Positions 27,753 to 36,809 are shown, counted from the stretch's first letter. The stretch: 64,000 bases of DNA from Borrelia recurrentis A1 (GCF_000019705.1 NC_011246.1:59938-123937), one strand, 5' to 3'. A program made the numbers and translations. Notes: generated by a model from the sequence alone, not told the origin.

Positions 27753-28991
27753 TTAAATATATCTGCTCATACTAAAATGCTTAATTTTATCATGATATTT
27801 AAGACTTAAGAGCAAATAACAAGCACTAAGTGCATCAAGAGCATCATCTCTGCATCTAGAGAGGCCATTATAACTATAAATATCATTTATTACATTTTTA
27901 TCTGTTATTTTTAAAAACTCGATACTACGGGCATTAAATAAGGGTATGAGAGTACATATTCTTACAAATTTATTACTTAAAGGTTTAACGGCTGATATTT
28001 TAAAATAATGATTCATATTTAGTCTTAAAGACGTCATAATTTTTGTTAAAAATTCATACCTATCAGTATTATCCCTATCTTCAATATAAAGGGTATTGAT
28101 ATTAAAATCCTCTGCAAACACACTAATTGCATGAAGAATTGATTCATCACTTATTGGCTTTTTATCTTGATAAATATAAGCATAATATTTATCACCCATC
28201 TTCTCAAACACACAAATAGCAGTATTATCCATACCAACAGAAAATGCAGGATCAATATACATAATTGGACTTTTAAATGTATATTCACAATTTAAAATTA
28301 CTTCATTAAAACATGAATCAATACTGGCAGTCCATTCCCCAAGAAGCACACGAGCCTTATATGCGGACAAATTTTTATAAATTGCCTCTTGTGTTTTAAT
28401 AAAATCTTTTGAATTTAAAGGATTATCATAAATACTAAAATTATATGTCCTATACACATCTCTATTATCAATATAATCAACCTTAAAGTAATGCGCAGGA
28501 TGATCTGGATTTGTATCAAAAATAATTATACCTGGTTTTTGTCTTAGTCTTTTCATAATCTCAAGCAAAGTTTCTTTATGCATTAAAGTTGCTTCATTAA
28601 CATAAACCAAAGCAGAATTACTACCCCTAATTTTTGTAAAAGAATCAATATTTTTACCACCATAAATATTAAGTGTAAGACCTGCAATAGTACATGTAAC
28701 TTGTCTTGAATCTTTTAAAAGATATTCTATATTTAAAAGACTACATATTTTTTCTATCTGTTTTAATGTATTTGCAAGTAAAGTACCAATTGAACTTCCA
28801 AAAATAAAATTATTAGTATCTTTGTGATAATTATCTCTATTAATAATTAAAAGCTTAATAAGCAAATATGATGCCAAGAATGTCTTACCACTAGATATTC
28901 CTCCATTAAAGATTATTTTGGAACAAAAATTATTATCAATATCTCTAAGCACTTCTTTTTGTTTTAAGGTTAAATATTTATTTTCAAACAA
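27753..28991 (-). CDS. Phage terminase large subunit
   Basis: At least 412 residues. An ATPase with Walker A GGISSGKT (residues 30-37 of the TTG-started form), a DTNPDHPAHYFK segment, and a C-terminal RNase H-like nuclease with acidic clusters in YIDPAFSVGMDNTAIC, IEDRDNTDRYEFL and CRDDALDALSACYLL. It packages phage DNA into the procapsid. The start is unsure: TTG 28991 has no ribosome site, and the frame stays open upstream to about 29095 with credible coding (NIDISSFLQNKDNKIDFK), so translation probably begins further upstream at a non-ATG codon. Intact catalytic residues contrast with the broken portal. Confidence 0.85.
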   Translation of the reverse strand: MFENKYLTLKQKEVLRDIDNNFCSKIIFNGGISSGKTFLASYLLIKLLIINRDNYHKDTNNFIFGSSIGTLLANTLKQIEKICSLLNIEYLLKDSRQVTCTIAGLTLNIYGGKNIDSFTKIRGSNSALVYVNEATLMHKETLLEIMKRLRQKPGIIIFDTNPDHPAHYFKVDYIDNRDVYRTYNFSIYDNPLNSKDFIKTQEAIYKNLSAYKARVLLGEWTASIDSCFNEVILNCEYTFKSPIMYIDPAFSVGMDNTAICVFEKMGDKYYAYIYQDKKPISDESILHAISVFAEDFNINTLYIEDRDNTDRYEFLTKIMTSLRLNMNHYFKISAVKPLSNKFVRICTLIPLFNARSIEFLKITDKNVINDIYSYNGLSRCRDDALDALSACYLLLSLKYHDKIKHFSMSRYI

Positions 28992-29108
28992 CTTAAAATC
29001 AATTTTATTATCTTTATTTTGTAAAAAAGAACTAATATCAATATTAAATTTTTTGTTTAAATTTTTTTTGTAATTTAATAAAAACAGGCAAATTATTTAA
29101 TTGTACAA

Positions 29109-29660
29109 CTACTCCAACTTTAATCCCTTGGAATTAAAAATTTTCTTTAATTTAAGTAAACATCCATAATCTTCTTTCATTTCATTTAAGATAATCTTTT
29201 TAGATAGTCGATTTTTTTTATAAATCTTATATCTTAAATCTAACTTCAATTTTTTACATAAGTCTTTATCATTATTATTGATATCTTTAGTTAATTTTAA
29301 AATCTCTTCATTGAGAGTAATAAGCCTTTTTAAATCAGAATTAATAATAATTTGCTTATATTTAAAATGAGAATTTATATAAGAATTTGCAACTTTATAA
29401 AATGATTTATAAAAACTATCACGTTCCTTCTCAAGCATATAAGCTTGACATGTTGCATCACGAGCAAGAGCATCTAAATCAAAATTCACGCAAGCATTAG
29501 TATCAAAATTATTTAAATCACTTGCAACTTCACCCAAAATATTAATCTTAGCTTTTAAAACAGTAGATTCTCTAACCCCTAAAACCTTTGCTATATCAGA
29601 TATACTTAAATTTGATTTAAACAAAATACTATATTTTAATTCTTTATTTTTAAATACCAT
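29109..29660 (-). CDS. Putative phage terminase small subunit (HTH protein)
   Basis: A 183-residue protein with an N-terminal helix-turn-helix (LSISDIAKVLGVRESTVLKAK, about residues 18-38) and a long Lys-rich coiled-coil C-terminus. It lies directly before the large terminase on the same strand, the place of the DNA-recognising small subunit. In Borrelia this slot is held by proteins such as DUF603; I cannot confirm that family here. ATG 29660 lacks a clear ribosome site. Confidence 0.6.
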   Translation of the reverse strand: MVFKNKELKYSILFKSNLSISDIAKVLGVRESTVLKAKINILGEVASDLNNFDTNACVNFDLDALARDATCQAYMLEKERDSFYKSFYKVANSYINSHFKYKQIIINSDLKRLITLNEEILKLTKDINNNDKDLCKKLKLDLRYKIYKKNRLSKKIILNEMKEDYGCLLKLKKIFNSKGLKLE

Positions 29661-29981
29661 TTAAATAAATTGTAAACAAATTTTTATAAAAAAAACAAGA
29701 GTAATTTAATTCTAATACATCAAAACACTAACTTTATCAAAAAAAATAAAATCACAAAATAGATATTGGATTAGTCCAATATCTTAAGAAAAGGAGAAAA
29801 GCATAGTTAAAAATCATTCTAATGCCAAGCTTCATCATTAACAAACAACTCAACTTTAAATACAGTCTAACATAAAAAACAATTTAAATAAACAAAATTT
29901 AATATTTTTTGATATATTAATATAATAATGTATTAAATTATAAAGTCAAAAAAACATACAAAAACATTAATCACAATCCTT

Positions 29982-30010
29982 TCACGTCAAGAATTTTTGT
30001 CTTGACGTGA
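29982..30010. repeat. Inverted repeat, 10-bp arms
   Basis: TCACGTCAAG with perfect complement, 9-base loop containing TTTTT. Could terminate PF49 transcripts or form the stem of a small RNA. Confidence 0.7.
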
Positions 30011-30047
30011 GAGAACTCACAAAAATATTCATAACAACTCTTAAATA

Positions 30048-30100
30048 TTAAAGGGTTTATTGGAAACTCTGGCCTCAAAGTACCCCAATAAACCCTTTAA
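30048..30100. repeat. Inverted repeat, perfect 16-bp arms
   Basis: TTAAAGGGTTTATTGG pairs with 30085-30100 across a 21-base, relatively G/C-rich loop (GGCCTCAAAGTACC). A long stem with a G/C-rich loop in an A/T desert looks like a structured RNA or protein site, more than a simple terminator. Confidence 0.75.
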
Positions 30101-30199
30101 GGTAACAGGTCCTTATATTAAGAGTGACACATTGCATGTCAATCTATACTAACTATAATATATAACAATTTAAAACATTTTGCAAACATTTTCTTAAAA

Positions 30200-30231
30200 T
30201 TTTTTCAATTTTTTTAAAAAAATTGAAAAAA
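30200..30231. repeat. 32-bp perfect A/T palindrome
   Basis: Arms TTTTTTCAATTTTTTT and complement with no spacer. Likely cruciform-prone or easily melted DNA near the partition genes. Confidence 0.75.
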
Positions 30232-30477
30232 AAACAAAAAAACTCTTTATTTTCATCAAAAAAAAAGCAAAACAATCTAATTTATTGATAAATAATACAA
30301 AAAATCTAATTTATTACAAAAAATATAAATTCCATCTTAATAATTTTTATAATTTATTAGATTTATTTCTAAAATCTCTGCTCTATCCATATAATAAATA
30401 TGTAATAAATTTATTTATATAAAATTCAAAGACTTTTAAAAATAAATCTAAATATAATCCCATCAAAATACAATCAA

Positions 30478-31023
30478 TTAATTTTTCACTCTTTTTGAAG
30501 ATTCAAACTGAGTCACTATTTTTGCTAAAAATTCTTTTTCATCTGAGAAAACTCTCTCTAAAAGAAAACTCGTAAGTTTGGCATTTTTTTTATAAAATGC
30601 ATAAGCATCAGGACATTTAAGCTGAAATCTTAAAGGTCGCAATGGATTCTGCTTAGATCGTTTTATATTAACGCCCTCTTTATTTCTTAGCAAAAACATA
30701 GTCCCATTAATACCATTGTTAATAACATACTTCTCTTCAACAATTCCTTCTTCAATAGCAGTGGCTATTTTTAAATATTTATATGTCTGAGTTCTAGCAA
30801 GTCTATAATCTTTTGCAAAATCATCAAAACTAGCATAATTATCAAGTTTATAATATTCATTATCTTTAATTTCTTTTAATACTTTCATCGCTTCAATTTT
30901 ACAAAAAATTTCTTTTTGAAAGTTAATTTTCAATCTCTCTTTAAGCTTATTATAGTGAATAGATACTTGTTCTTCTGACGAAATATTTTGAGTTAAATTC
31001 CTCTTATTAACCTCTATTCCCAT
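30478..31023 (-). CDS. Plasmid partition protein, Borrelia PF49 family
   Basis: 181 residues from ATG 31023, eight bases after AGGAGG (an in-frame TTG at 31029 is less likely). It carries the PF49 pattern: KEIKDNEYYKLDNYASFDDFAKDYRLARTQTYKYLKIATAIEEG, then NPLRPLRFQLKCPDAYAFYKKN. PF49 proteins accompany ParA on almost all Borrelia plasmids and probably act as the DNA-binding partner in partition; the YRLARTQTYKYLKIA stretch looks like a helix-turn-helix. Last gene of the four-gene cassette, 57 bases after ParA. Confidence 0.85.
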   Translation of the reverse strand: MGIEVNKRNLTQNISSEEQVSIHYNKLKERLKINFQKEIFCKIEAMKVLKEIKDNEYYKLDNYASFDDFAKDYRLARTQTYKYLKIATAIEEGIVEEKYVINNGINGTMFLLRNKEGVNIKRSKQNPLRPLRFQLKCPDAYAFYKKNAKLTSFLLERVFSDEKEFLAKIVTQFESSKRVKN

Positions 31024-31079
31024 TTCCAACCCTCCTTTGCTTTTACGTACACTAAGTGTACGTAAGTTATAATGTAAGC

Positions 31080-31835
31080 TTAAACAACAAAATTCTTAAT
31101 CTTGTCCATCAAAACTGAGAGTGTGTTTTGATACTCTCTTATATAATCTTTATTTAAATCAAAAACATCATTCCTAGCTATTTTTCTATTTAAATCTTCC
31201 CTCTCTGATATTGTACCCAAAAAATTGTCATTTTCCTTTAAAATATTTAATAACTCTTTATGCGTATTATTTCTTTTGAATTTAGTATTAATCAAATAAA
31301 TAGGAGCTTTGATGGATAACTTGTCTATAAAAAAATTAAACAAATCCAAACTTTCAACTGCCCACTTTTCTGCTGTAATTGGCACTATAATGTAACTGCT
31401 ACATACTAAAGCATTAGTTAGCGTAAAATCTAAACTAGGATTAGTATCAAGTATTATATAATCGTATTCAAATTCTAATAATTTTAATTGTTCTTTTAAT
31501 CTAAATTCTTTATACGGAATAGATTCAGAATTAAATTTATGCAAAGTTAAATAACTTGGTATCAAATCCAAGTTGCTATTAACATTTACAACAGCATTAT
31601 CAATATGCAAATTAGATATTAAAACCTCATATATATTTCGATTAAATAAATCTACTCCTCTTTCCTTTATTATCTTAAAATAATAACTAGTGGTCGATGC
31701 TTGGGTATCTATATCAATAATTAATACCTTAAAAGATTGAGATAGGAGAGTAGCAAATATTAAACTAGTTGTGCTCTTGCCTACTCCACCCTTAATTGAT
31801 GCCACTGTAATTACTTTTGTCTCTTTTCTATCCAT
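31080..31835 (-). CDS. parA: ParA-type partition ATPase, Borrelia PF32 family
   Basis: 251 residues. A deviant Walker A motif KGGVGKST (residues 15-22), the switch segment IIDIDTQAS, and YIILDTNPSLDFTLTNAL identify a ParA/MinD-type ATPase that positions plasmid copies at division. PF32 type sets plasmid compatibility in Borrelia; the type could not be decided by eye. The gene overlaps the end of PF50 by 25 bases, so the two are translationally linked. Confidence 0.92.
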   Translation of the reverse strand: MDRKETKVITVASIKGGVGKSTTSLIFATLLSQSFKVLIIDIDTQASTTSYYFKIIKERGVDLFNRNIYEVLISNLHIDNAVVNVNSNLDLIPSYLTLHKFNSESIPYKEFRLKEQLKLLEFEYDYIILDTNPSLDFTLTNALVCSSYIIVPITAEKWAVESLDLFNFFIDKLSIKAPIYLINTKFKRNNTHKELLNILKENDNFLGTISEREDLNRKIARNDVFDLNKDYIREYQNTLSVLMDKIKNFVV

Positions 31836-32374
31836 CTCGGAACAATACCCCCTTCCGGTAATTTTTTTCCATAAAACGCATAAAGTTTCCTCTCTAATTC
31901 TAGGAGTATACTCAGTAAAGTCTGATAATAGGAACTTCCAATCTTACCCTTTTTTAATAAATTATGTAGCCCACTTAGATAACAAAAAACACCACCTTTC
32001 TTAAATCTGAATTCAATATATTCACACTTTCTTAAAGTATAAGTTTCTCTTTTATTGAAGTTTTTTACCAAAAATGCTTTGTCTAATTTTTTAATCCCAT
32101 AGTAAATACCCAAAAAATTATCATCATCTCGTATGGAAAATAAATGAAACATACTGATATCTTCTATGTTAAAAATTCCCCTAAGGGATATAAAAAATTT
32201 AGTAGGTTCGTTCTTGCTTATTCCAAACGCATAAAAATCATTAAATATTTTAGTATGATATATCTTACGATTATTAATCTCTTCTACTTTAGAAAAGATA
32301 TTTTTACCCTTTTTTTGATTCTTGGGATCTATTTCCTTTTTCTTCTGCTTCAATAACTCTAGTAAAGCCACCAT
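31811..32374 (-). CDS. Plasmid maintenance protein, Borrelia PF50 family (DUF226)
   Basis: 187 residues, with the PF50/DUF226 pattern: KIYHTKIFNDFYAFGI, FFISLRGIF, LFSIRDDDNFLGIYYG, RKCEYIEFRFKKGGVFCYLSGL, and a C-terminal LLSILLELERKLYAFYGKKLPEGGIV. PF50 lies between PF57 and ParA on Borrelia plasmids and is involved in replication; its biochemical activity is unknown. Start ATG 32374 follows GAAAGG. The downstream end overlaps ParA. Confidence 0.85.
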   Translation of the reverse strand: MVALLELLKQKKKEIDPKNQKKGKNIFSKVEEINNRKIYHTKIFNDFYAFGISKNEPTKFFISLRGIFNIEDISMFHLFSIRDDDNFLGIYYGIKKLDKAFLVKNFNKRETYTLRKCEYIEFRFKKGGVFCYLSGLHNLLKKGKIGSSYYQTLLSILLELERKLYAFYGKKLPEGGIVPRWIEKRQK

Positions 32375-32401
32375 CCTTTCTTTTCCTTGGTATAATAAAT
32401 T

Positions 32402-33511
32402 TTACTTTATTGTATCAAGCAGTTCGTAATAATACGTATTATCAACTACTTTACTATATTTCAATTCGTCTTGAGCATTAATAAATTTCTTTAAAGTTGG
32501 TACCAATATGCCAATATCAAATTTATGCCTCAACTGTTCTAATAATATACTAAAAATATTGTTTTTTATATCATCTCTTTCTTTTGTTTTTGATTTGCAT
32601 TTTTCAGTATTCTTTTTTATTTTTTGAATTAACAAATCTAGATCCCTATATTTGTCTTGTTCTATAATAAAATGGGGCTTATTTTTGTATCTTTCATATA
32701 TTTTGTTTATTTCTTGATTTAGGACATCTTCTTTATAATTTTGACTTTCCAGCTCCTTTCGTTTTAAGTCCAATATTTCTTTAAGTTCCTTTTGCTTAAT
32801 CTCCTGTCTTTTAATTTTGCTTTCAATATTTTTCAAATATCCCATCCCTTCTAAAAAGCCCTTAACGCAGTTGGGAGTACCCTCTATTAACTTTCCTTTG
32901 AGTAAATTTATTTCGTCTAAAGATAGTGCTTCTATGGCTCTTTCATACTTTTTGATTTCCTTTATAAGTTCTATCTTTAAATCTTTTTCTATTTTTGAAT
33001 TTAATAAAACAAGAGGAAGATCAATTTTAAAGTGGCATTTGCTTATATACTTTTTTAGTATTCTCTCTTCTATCTTTTTATTATTATTTATATTATTAAT
33101 ACACTCCCATTTTGGACTCCCATTTTCTTGAATATAAGTTTCTATCCTCTTTGTGAATTTGTCTATCTTTTCTTTTTTTATGTTTCGGAAATATTGATTT
33201 ATCTTGGTATGACATGTTTTTTTTGGATATTTTAGCTTATAATAAATTTCGCTGCCGCATTGCTTACCTAGATGTTTGCAATAGTTGAGTGTGATTTTGT
33301 ATTTTTTCTCAAGTTCATATAGATAATTTTGTAGTGTTTTTATCTTGACTTTTTGTTGTTTGTTTCTAGTTAAGTTTCCATTAAAAAAATATAAAATGTT
33401 TGTTTGTGTATATTGCTTTAATTTTAAATTCATAAAATTAAGTGTTGATATAAGTACAATCAAGTTGTATTGGTATCTGTTGGTTTTGCCTTTTATTTTT
33501 TTGATTTCCAT
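32402..33511 (-). CDS. Plasmid replication protein, Borrelia PF57/62 family
   Basis: 369 residues, strongly basic, with the family signature near the N-terminus (NRYQYNLIVLISTLNFMN, QTNILYFFNGNLTRN, TLQNYLYELEKKYKI) and a long coiled coil in the second half. PF57/62 proteins are the replication initiators of Borrelia plasmids. The gene heads the PF57-PF50-PF32-PF49 cassette and starts at ATG 33511 after AGGAGTAAAC. Base composition of the strands changes within this gene, consistent with an origin in or beside it. Confidence 0.85.
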   Translation of the reverse strand: MEIKKIKGKTNRYQYNLIVLISTLNFMNLKLKQYTQTNILYFFNGNLTRNKQQKVKIKTLQNYLYELEKKYKITLNYCKHLGKQCGSEIYYKLKYPKKTCHTKINQYFRNIKKEKIDKFTKRIETYIQENGSPKWECINNINNNKKIEERILKKYISKCHFKIDLPLVLLNSKIEKDLKIELIKEIKKYERAIEALSLDEINLLKGKLIEGTPNCVKGFLEGMGYLKNIESKIKRQEIKQKELKEILDLKRKELESQNYKEDVLNQEINKIYERYKNKPHFIIEQDKYRDLDLLIQKIKKNTEKCKSKTKERDDIKNNIFSILLEQLRHKFDIGILVPTLKKFINAQDELKYSKVVDNTYYYELLDTIK

Positions 33512-33992
33512 TGTTTACTCCTAATATAAGTATTTATAAGTCTTAAGTTAATTAATAATACAATTTATCTTAAAAGTAAATACTTGTTTTAGCAAATATG
33601 AAAATAAATTAATATTTATTTTTTTATAAGATTAAATATTGTTTATATTTTTTTAATTGTGCTTTATTCCTTTAAAAAATGCTTTACAAACTTGTGTTTT
33701 TGCTATATTATAGAATTAAACACTTGTATTAAGAGCAAATAAGTACTAATAATTTTTTATTTAAAATTAATGAGAAATGGACGAGCCTTGTTAAGGCAAG
33801 TCATGTAAAAAAATTTCATGGATGAAATCATCAATTTTGTGTTTTATTAAATTTTGAATTAACCTTTATCCTTCAGTATTTAAATTAATTATATTATTTG
33901 CAATAAAGCTTAGAAATATAATTAATATAATTTAAAGTCCCAATGTGGGATTTTAAAAAAAGAGTAAGAAGGATATTAGTGTATTTTTAAAT
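33512..33992. other. Intergenic, 481 bases, upstream of PF57
   Basis: No gene seen. It holds short structured segments at about 33780-33830 (GCCTTGTTAAGGC and ATTTCATGGATGAAAT mini-hairpins), which might be a small RNA, and a terminator at 33934-33954. The PF57 promoter and perhaps the replication origin should lie here. Confidence 0.5.
33934..33954 (-). terminator. Terminator of the lysis/baseplate operon
   Basis: Hairpin of 9 pairs with one G-T pair (AAAGTCCCA with TGGGATTTT, 3-base loop), about 40 bases past the last minus-strand gene of the operon; T-rich after it on both strands. Confidence 0.55.
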
Positions 33993-34358
33993 TTACTTTT
34001 TTAACTTGCTACATTTTTTATATACATCAATAGCTATGGGTTTTGTTGTGTTGATATAATGCTTTAAATGTTTGATATTTTCTTTTATTGTTTGCAATGT
34101 ATGTTCTTCTTTTAAATTTTTCGGATCAAATAGTGTAAATGGTGGGAAATTATAATTTGGAAATTTTTGTTTAGCTCTAATTAAAAAAGTTTCAAAATAT
34201 AATACATAACTTGTTAGTTGTGTTTCATATATGCTTAAGTTTTTAAGTGTAGGTTCAATAGGTGGCTCAGGTTCATTTGTAAGCGATGCTATTGATTTGC
34301 AACTAAATGTAATAAATTGTAATAAAATGATTAGGTTTACTATTGATTTCTTATTCAT
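33993..34358 (-). CDS. Small lipoprotein in the phage lysis cassette
   Basis: 121 residues with a signal ending ITFSC (lipid Cys about residue 20), a Pro/Glu segment (TNEPEPPIEPT) and a helical body. It directly follows blyB, overlapping it by four bases (ATGA), with AAAGGAGGG as ribosome site. cp32 prophages carry a small lipoprotein gene in this position. A spanin- or lysis-accessory-like role is conceivable for an anchored helical protein after a holin, but that is inference. Confidence 0.65.
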   Translation of the reverse strand: MNKKSIVNLIILLQFITFSCKSIASLTNEPEPPIEPTLKNLSIYETQLTSYVLYFETFLIRAKQKFPNYNFPPFTLFDPKNLKEEHTLQTIKENIKHLKHYINTTKPIAIDVYKKCSKLKK

Positions 34359-34738
34359 TTTTGCCCTCCTTTTTTATTTTTACTGTTTATTTTGTCCAAT
34401 TCTTCTTGTAGCAATTTTGTTTTAATTTCAATAAGATTATTGCGTTCAAATCGCAAGTCTTCAATTAAAGTTGTATCAGCATCGGTGTTAATTGCATCTA
34501 TGAGTTTTGCTATTTTGCTTAATATAGTTTCAAGCTCTAGTACAATTTGTTTACTTTCTTTCATTTCCATTTTTTGTAGCGATCTCGTGTAAATATTATT
34601 CATATATTTGTAAATATCGATTACTTTTTTGATACCAGTTTGAAAAAGTTCGTCATCTTGTGTATCACTGTATACAAAAAATTCTATTAGGTTTTTTAAG
34701 ACAATTAGTCCAAGTTCGGTATTAGTTTTATTTAACAT
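34355..34738 (-). CDS. blyB: BlyB, holin accessory protein
   Basis: 127 residues, soluble and helical, matching the cp32 BlyB pattern: TNTELGLIVLKNLIEFFVY, then KKVIDIYKYMNNIYTRSLQKME, SKIAKLIDAI, and the Lys-rich end EIKTKLLQEELDKI. BlyB stabilises or assists the holin-like BlyA in Borrelia phage. ATG 34738 follows AAGGAATATTT. Intact. Confidence 0.8.
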   Translation of the reverse strand: MLNKTNTELGLIVLKNLIEFFVYSDTQDDELFQTGIKKVIDIYKYMNNIYTRSLQKMEMKESKQIVLELETILSKIAKLIDAINTDADTTLIEDLRFERNNLIEIKTKLLQEELDKINSKNKKGGQK

Positions 34739-34774
34739 AAATATTCCTTAAATCTTCTTATTTAAATAAATTTT

Positions 34775-34960
34775 TTACTTTTTATTTTTACTTTGTTTAT
34801 CAATTAAATACTTGAGTAAATGCTTAATAATTTTAACTATTTCAGCTAATACAGGTTTTAAGAATAAAGCCAAAGGGATTAGTATAAATAACGTAATGAT
34901 TCCAATAATTATGAGTTTTGTCTCGGCAATATTTGATAAAAAGTCAAATACTGTATTCAT
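34775..34960 (-). CDS. blyA: BlyA, holin
   Basis: 61 residues from ATG 34960; an ATG at 34972 lies inside the ribosome site (TGGAGGAAAAT) and is rejected. One hydrophobic membrane segment (about residues 17-36: IIIGIITLFILIPLALFL) and a basic C-terminus (KKHLLKYLIDKQSKNKK-like) are the hallmarks of the cp32 holin BlyA. It would permeabilise the inner membrane for phage release. Upstream of blyB in the usual order. Confidence 0.8.
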   Translation of the reverse strand: MNTVFDFLSNIAETKLIIIGIITLFILIPLALFLKPVLAEIVKIIKHLLKYLIDKQSKNKK

Positions 34961-35076
34961 ATTTTCCTCCATTTTAAATTTAAGTTAGATGTATTTTTTT
35001 TAGAAAGAGTAAACCATCAATTTTGTTATGTTTATATGTTAACATATTTTTAACAAAAATTAAATATATGCAAAAA

Positions 35077-36189
35077 TTATGATTTAAGAAGATGAGGAAC
35101 ATCTTGATTTTCATCGTTGTTATATATATAGCTCTTTAGTTTGTACCATCCGTCAAGAAGAGTGATAGTTGTGTTATGTTGTTTCCCGGTGTAGGAATAT
35201 ATAATATTGTATTGTGATGCATTACTATTCTCTGAAAATCTCAAGTAAATTATTTTAGTCATGGTATTATTTGGATATTTATCCCTTGTAAGGGCAAGCA
35301 TTATTTGAAGATATATATTTTGTTCTTTATAATTTCTTGGAAACCTTAACTCTACTTTTTCGCCTGTTATCTCTATTTTTAATAATTTGTCATAAAATTC
35401 TTTTAAAGTATAATAAGCATCGTGTGTAGGTTGTATGTTCCAATATTGAAAATCATTAGGAATTCCTTTTAAATAACGATATTCTATTCCTAATCTATAT
35501 AGTTGTTTGTTTGTAGGATGAAAAGCAAGAAATTCTAATTCCATGTTAGGATATTTGTATTCTGGCATTTCTGGTATTATAGATTTTAATTTTGACTCTA
35601 GTTCGTGATTTTTGAGATAAGAAGTATTGATATTGTTAGTAATGCTTGTAATTTGTTTTATTTGTTCAAGAATTTTGTCTGTCTGGTTTTTTAGGTTGTT
35701 TAAATTAGTGATTTCTGCAAAAATTTGTTTTAATTTGTCTATAAATGTTTGAAATCCAATTAATTCAAAATCCTGTCTTTGTGGATTGTAGATTGATATT
35801 TTGCTTGAATTTATGTTATCTCCAGCTTGATTTATATTTTGAATCAATATTTCCTTGATTTTTTTTAAAACATCATCAAGTGTAATTTTGTTTGTTTCGT
35901 TCTTAAGGCCTATTAGTTTAGATATTGTTTTTATATACATTTCGTCTACATGAGATTCGTATTCAAGTAATTCTTTAGATATTATTTCTCTAATTACTTG
36001 TTTAAAATATTCAATACCTCTATAAAAGGTATCTTCTTGAATTTGTATAAGTAAATTTTTATATATAATTGCATAAGTCTCTTCAACAATATCGTCAATG
36101 GGAATTAAATCATTTTCATTGACTCTGATTTTTCTGTTAAAATCTTTTATTTGTATGCTTTCTTCTGTATTGTCTTGTTCATTTTCCAT
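35077..36189 (-). CDS. DUF685-family phage tail protein
   Basis: 370 residues, beginning MENEQDNTEESIQIKDF with NENDLIPIDDIVEETYAIIYKNLL, the DUF685 pattern of cp32. The middle is coiled coil (residues about 150-200); the C-terminal half is beta-rich with Tyr and Trp (YWNIQPTHDAYYTLKEFY, LDGWYKLKSYIYN). Its place after baseplate genes and before the holin is where tail-fibre or receptor-binding genes sit, so a tail-fibre role is plausible. ATG 36189 follows AAGGAGGG. Intact. Confidence 0.7.
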   Translation of the reverse strand: MENEQDNTEESIQIKDFNRKIRVNENDLIPIDDIVEETYAIIYKNLLIQIQEDTFYRGIEYFKQVIREIISKELLEYESHVDEMYIKTISKLIGLKNETNKITLDDVLKKIKEILIQNINQAGDNINSSKISIYNPQRQDFELIGFQTFIDKLKQIFAEITNLNNLKNQTDKILEQIKQITSITNNINTSYLKNHELESKLKSIIPEMPEYKYPNMELEFLAFHPTNKQLYRLGIEYRYLKGIPNDFQYWNIQPTHDAYYTLKEFYDKLLKIEITGEKVELRFPRNYKEQNIYLQIMLALTRDKYPNNTMTKIIYLRFSENSNASQYNIIYSYTGKQHNTTITLLDGWYKLKSYIYNNDENQDVPHLLKS

Positions 36190-36226
36190 ATACCCTCCTT
36201 GTTATTTTGTTTTTTATGACATGAAT

Positions 36227-36809
36227 TTATTTTATTTCTTTGTTATTAATATCAAAAATTTTAATGGTTCTCCCTGCAGGAATTAGAGATTTTATAAATC
36301 CATAAGTTGAATTTTGAAAATCCTTTGGAATATAGTTGGATACAAGTTTTTTAAGTTTGCCTTTATGTTTAATCATAATAGTTTTTAATTTTCCTTTAAT
36401 TTTACCGGCTATTTTAAATTTAATTGGTGATCTTATATGTTCAAGTAATTTTATGATAATCTCGCCAGGTATATTTGGATTAACATTAATTTCGATTCTT
36501 GCATGTAAAAATGCTTTAAATATTAAATGAAAACTTTCATCTGTGCCTATTGATTTTATTGCAAATGTTAATGCTTTGATATAATTGATTAGATCTTTTT
36601 TAAGTCCTTTTTTTTAAATGAGATGCATTAAATAGTGATAGCATTAGTAATGCAATGTATCTTGAATTGATACTTTCATCTACATTAATAGAAGCAAAAT
36701 TCTCAAGTAATTGATTAAGCTCTTTTAATAATTATTTTTTAAAATCAAGTTCGCTTTGTATAATTTTTGCAATCTGTGTATTTTGTAAAAAGTGTGGAAT
36801 TGTTTTCAT
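36227..36809 (-). pseudogene. DUF735-like phage gene, broken by a stop and a frameshift
   Basis: ATG 36809, four bases after the DUF276 stop, encodes KTIPHFLQNTQIAKIIQSEL, then a TAA. The same frame continues (LLKELNQLLENFASINVDES to LMLSLFNASHLKK). At the A8 run near 36609-36616 the frame changes, and the remainder (DLINYIKALTFAIKSIGTDE, FHLIFKAFLHARIEINVNPN, GRTIKIFDINNKEIK) reads to a TAA at 36227. Together this is one gene of about 190 residues in the DUF735 slot between DUF276 and DUF685. Two separate lesions show real decay. Confidence 0.7.

Larger units (their letters stand above)
29661..30477. other. Gene-free region downstream of PF49 with clustered inverted repeats
   Basis: 817 bases without a plausible gene. 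Features in order: perfect 10-bp arms at 29982-29991/30001-30010; perfect 16-bp arms at 30048-30063/30085-30100; a 32-bp perfect A/T palindrome at 30200-30231; a 13-bp direct repeat AATCTAATTTATT at 30274 and 30303. Such density next to a ParA cassette suggests an incompatibility, partition or antisense-RNA region. Confidence 0.6.

Noticed and set aside
32817..33131. 104-residue plus-strand frame
   Set aside because: Antisense of PF57; no start signal or recognisable domain.
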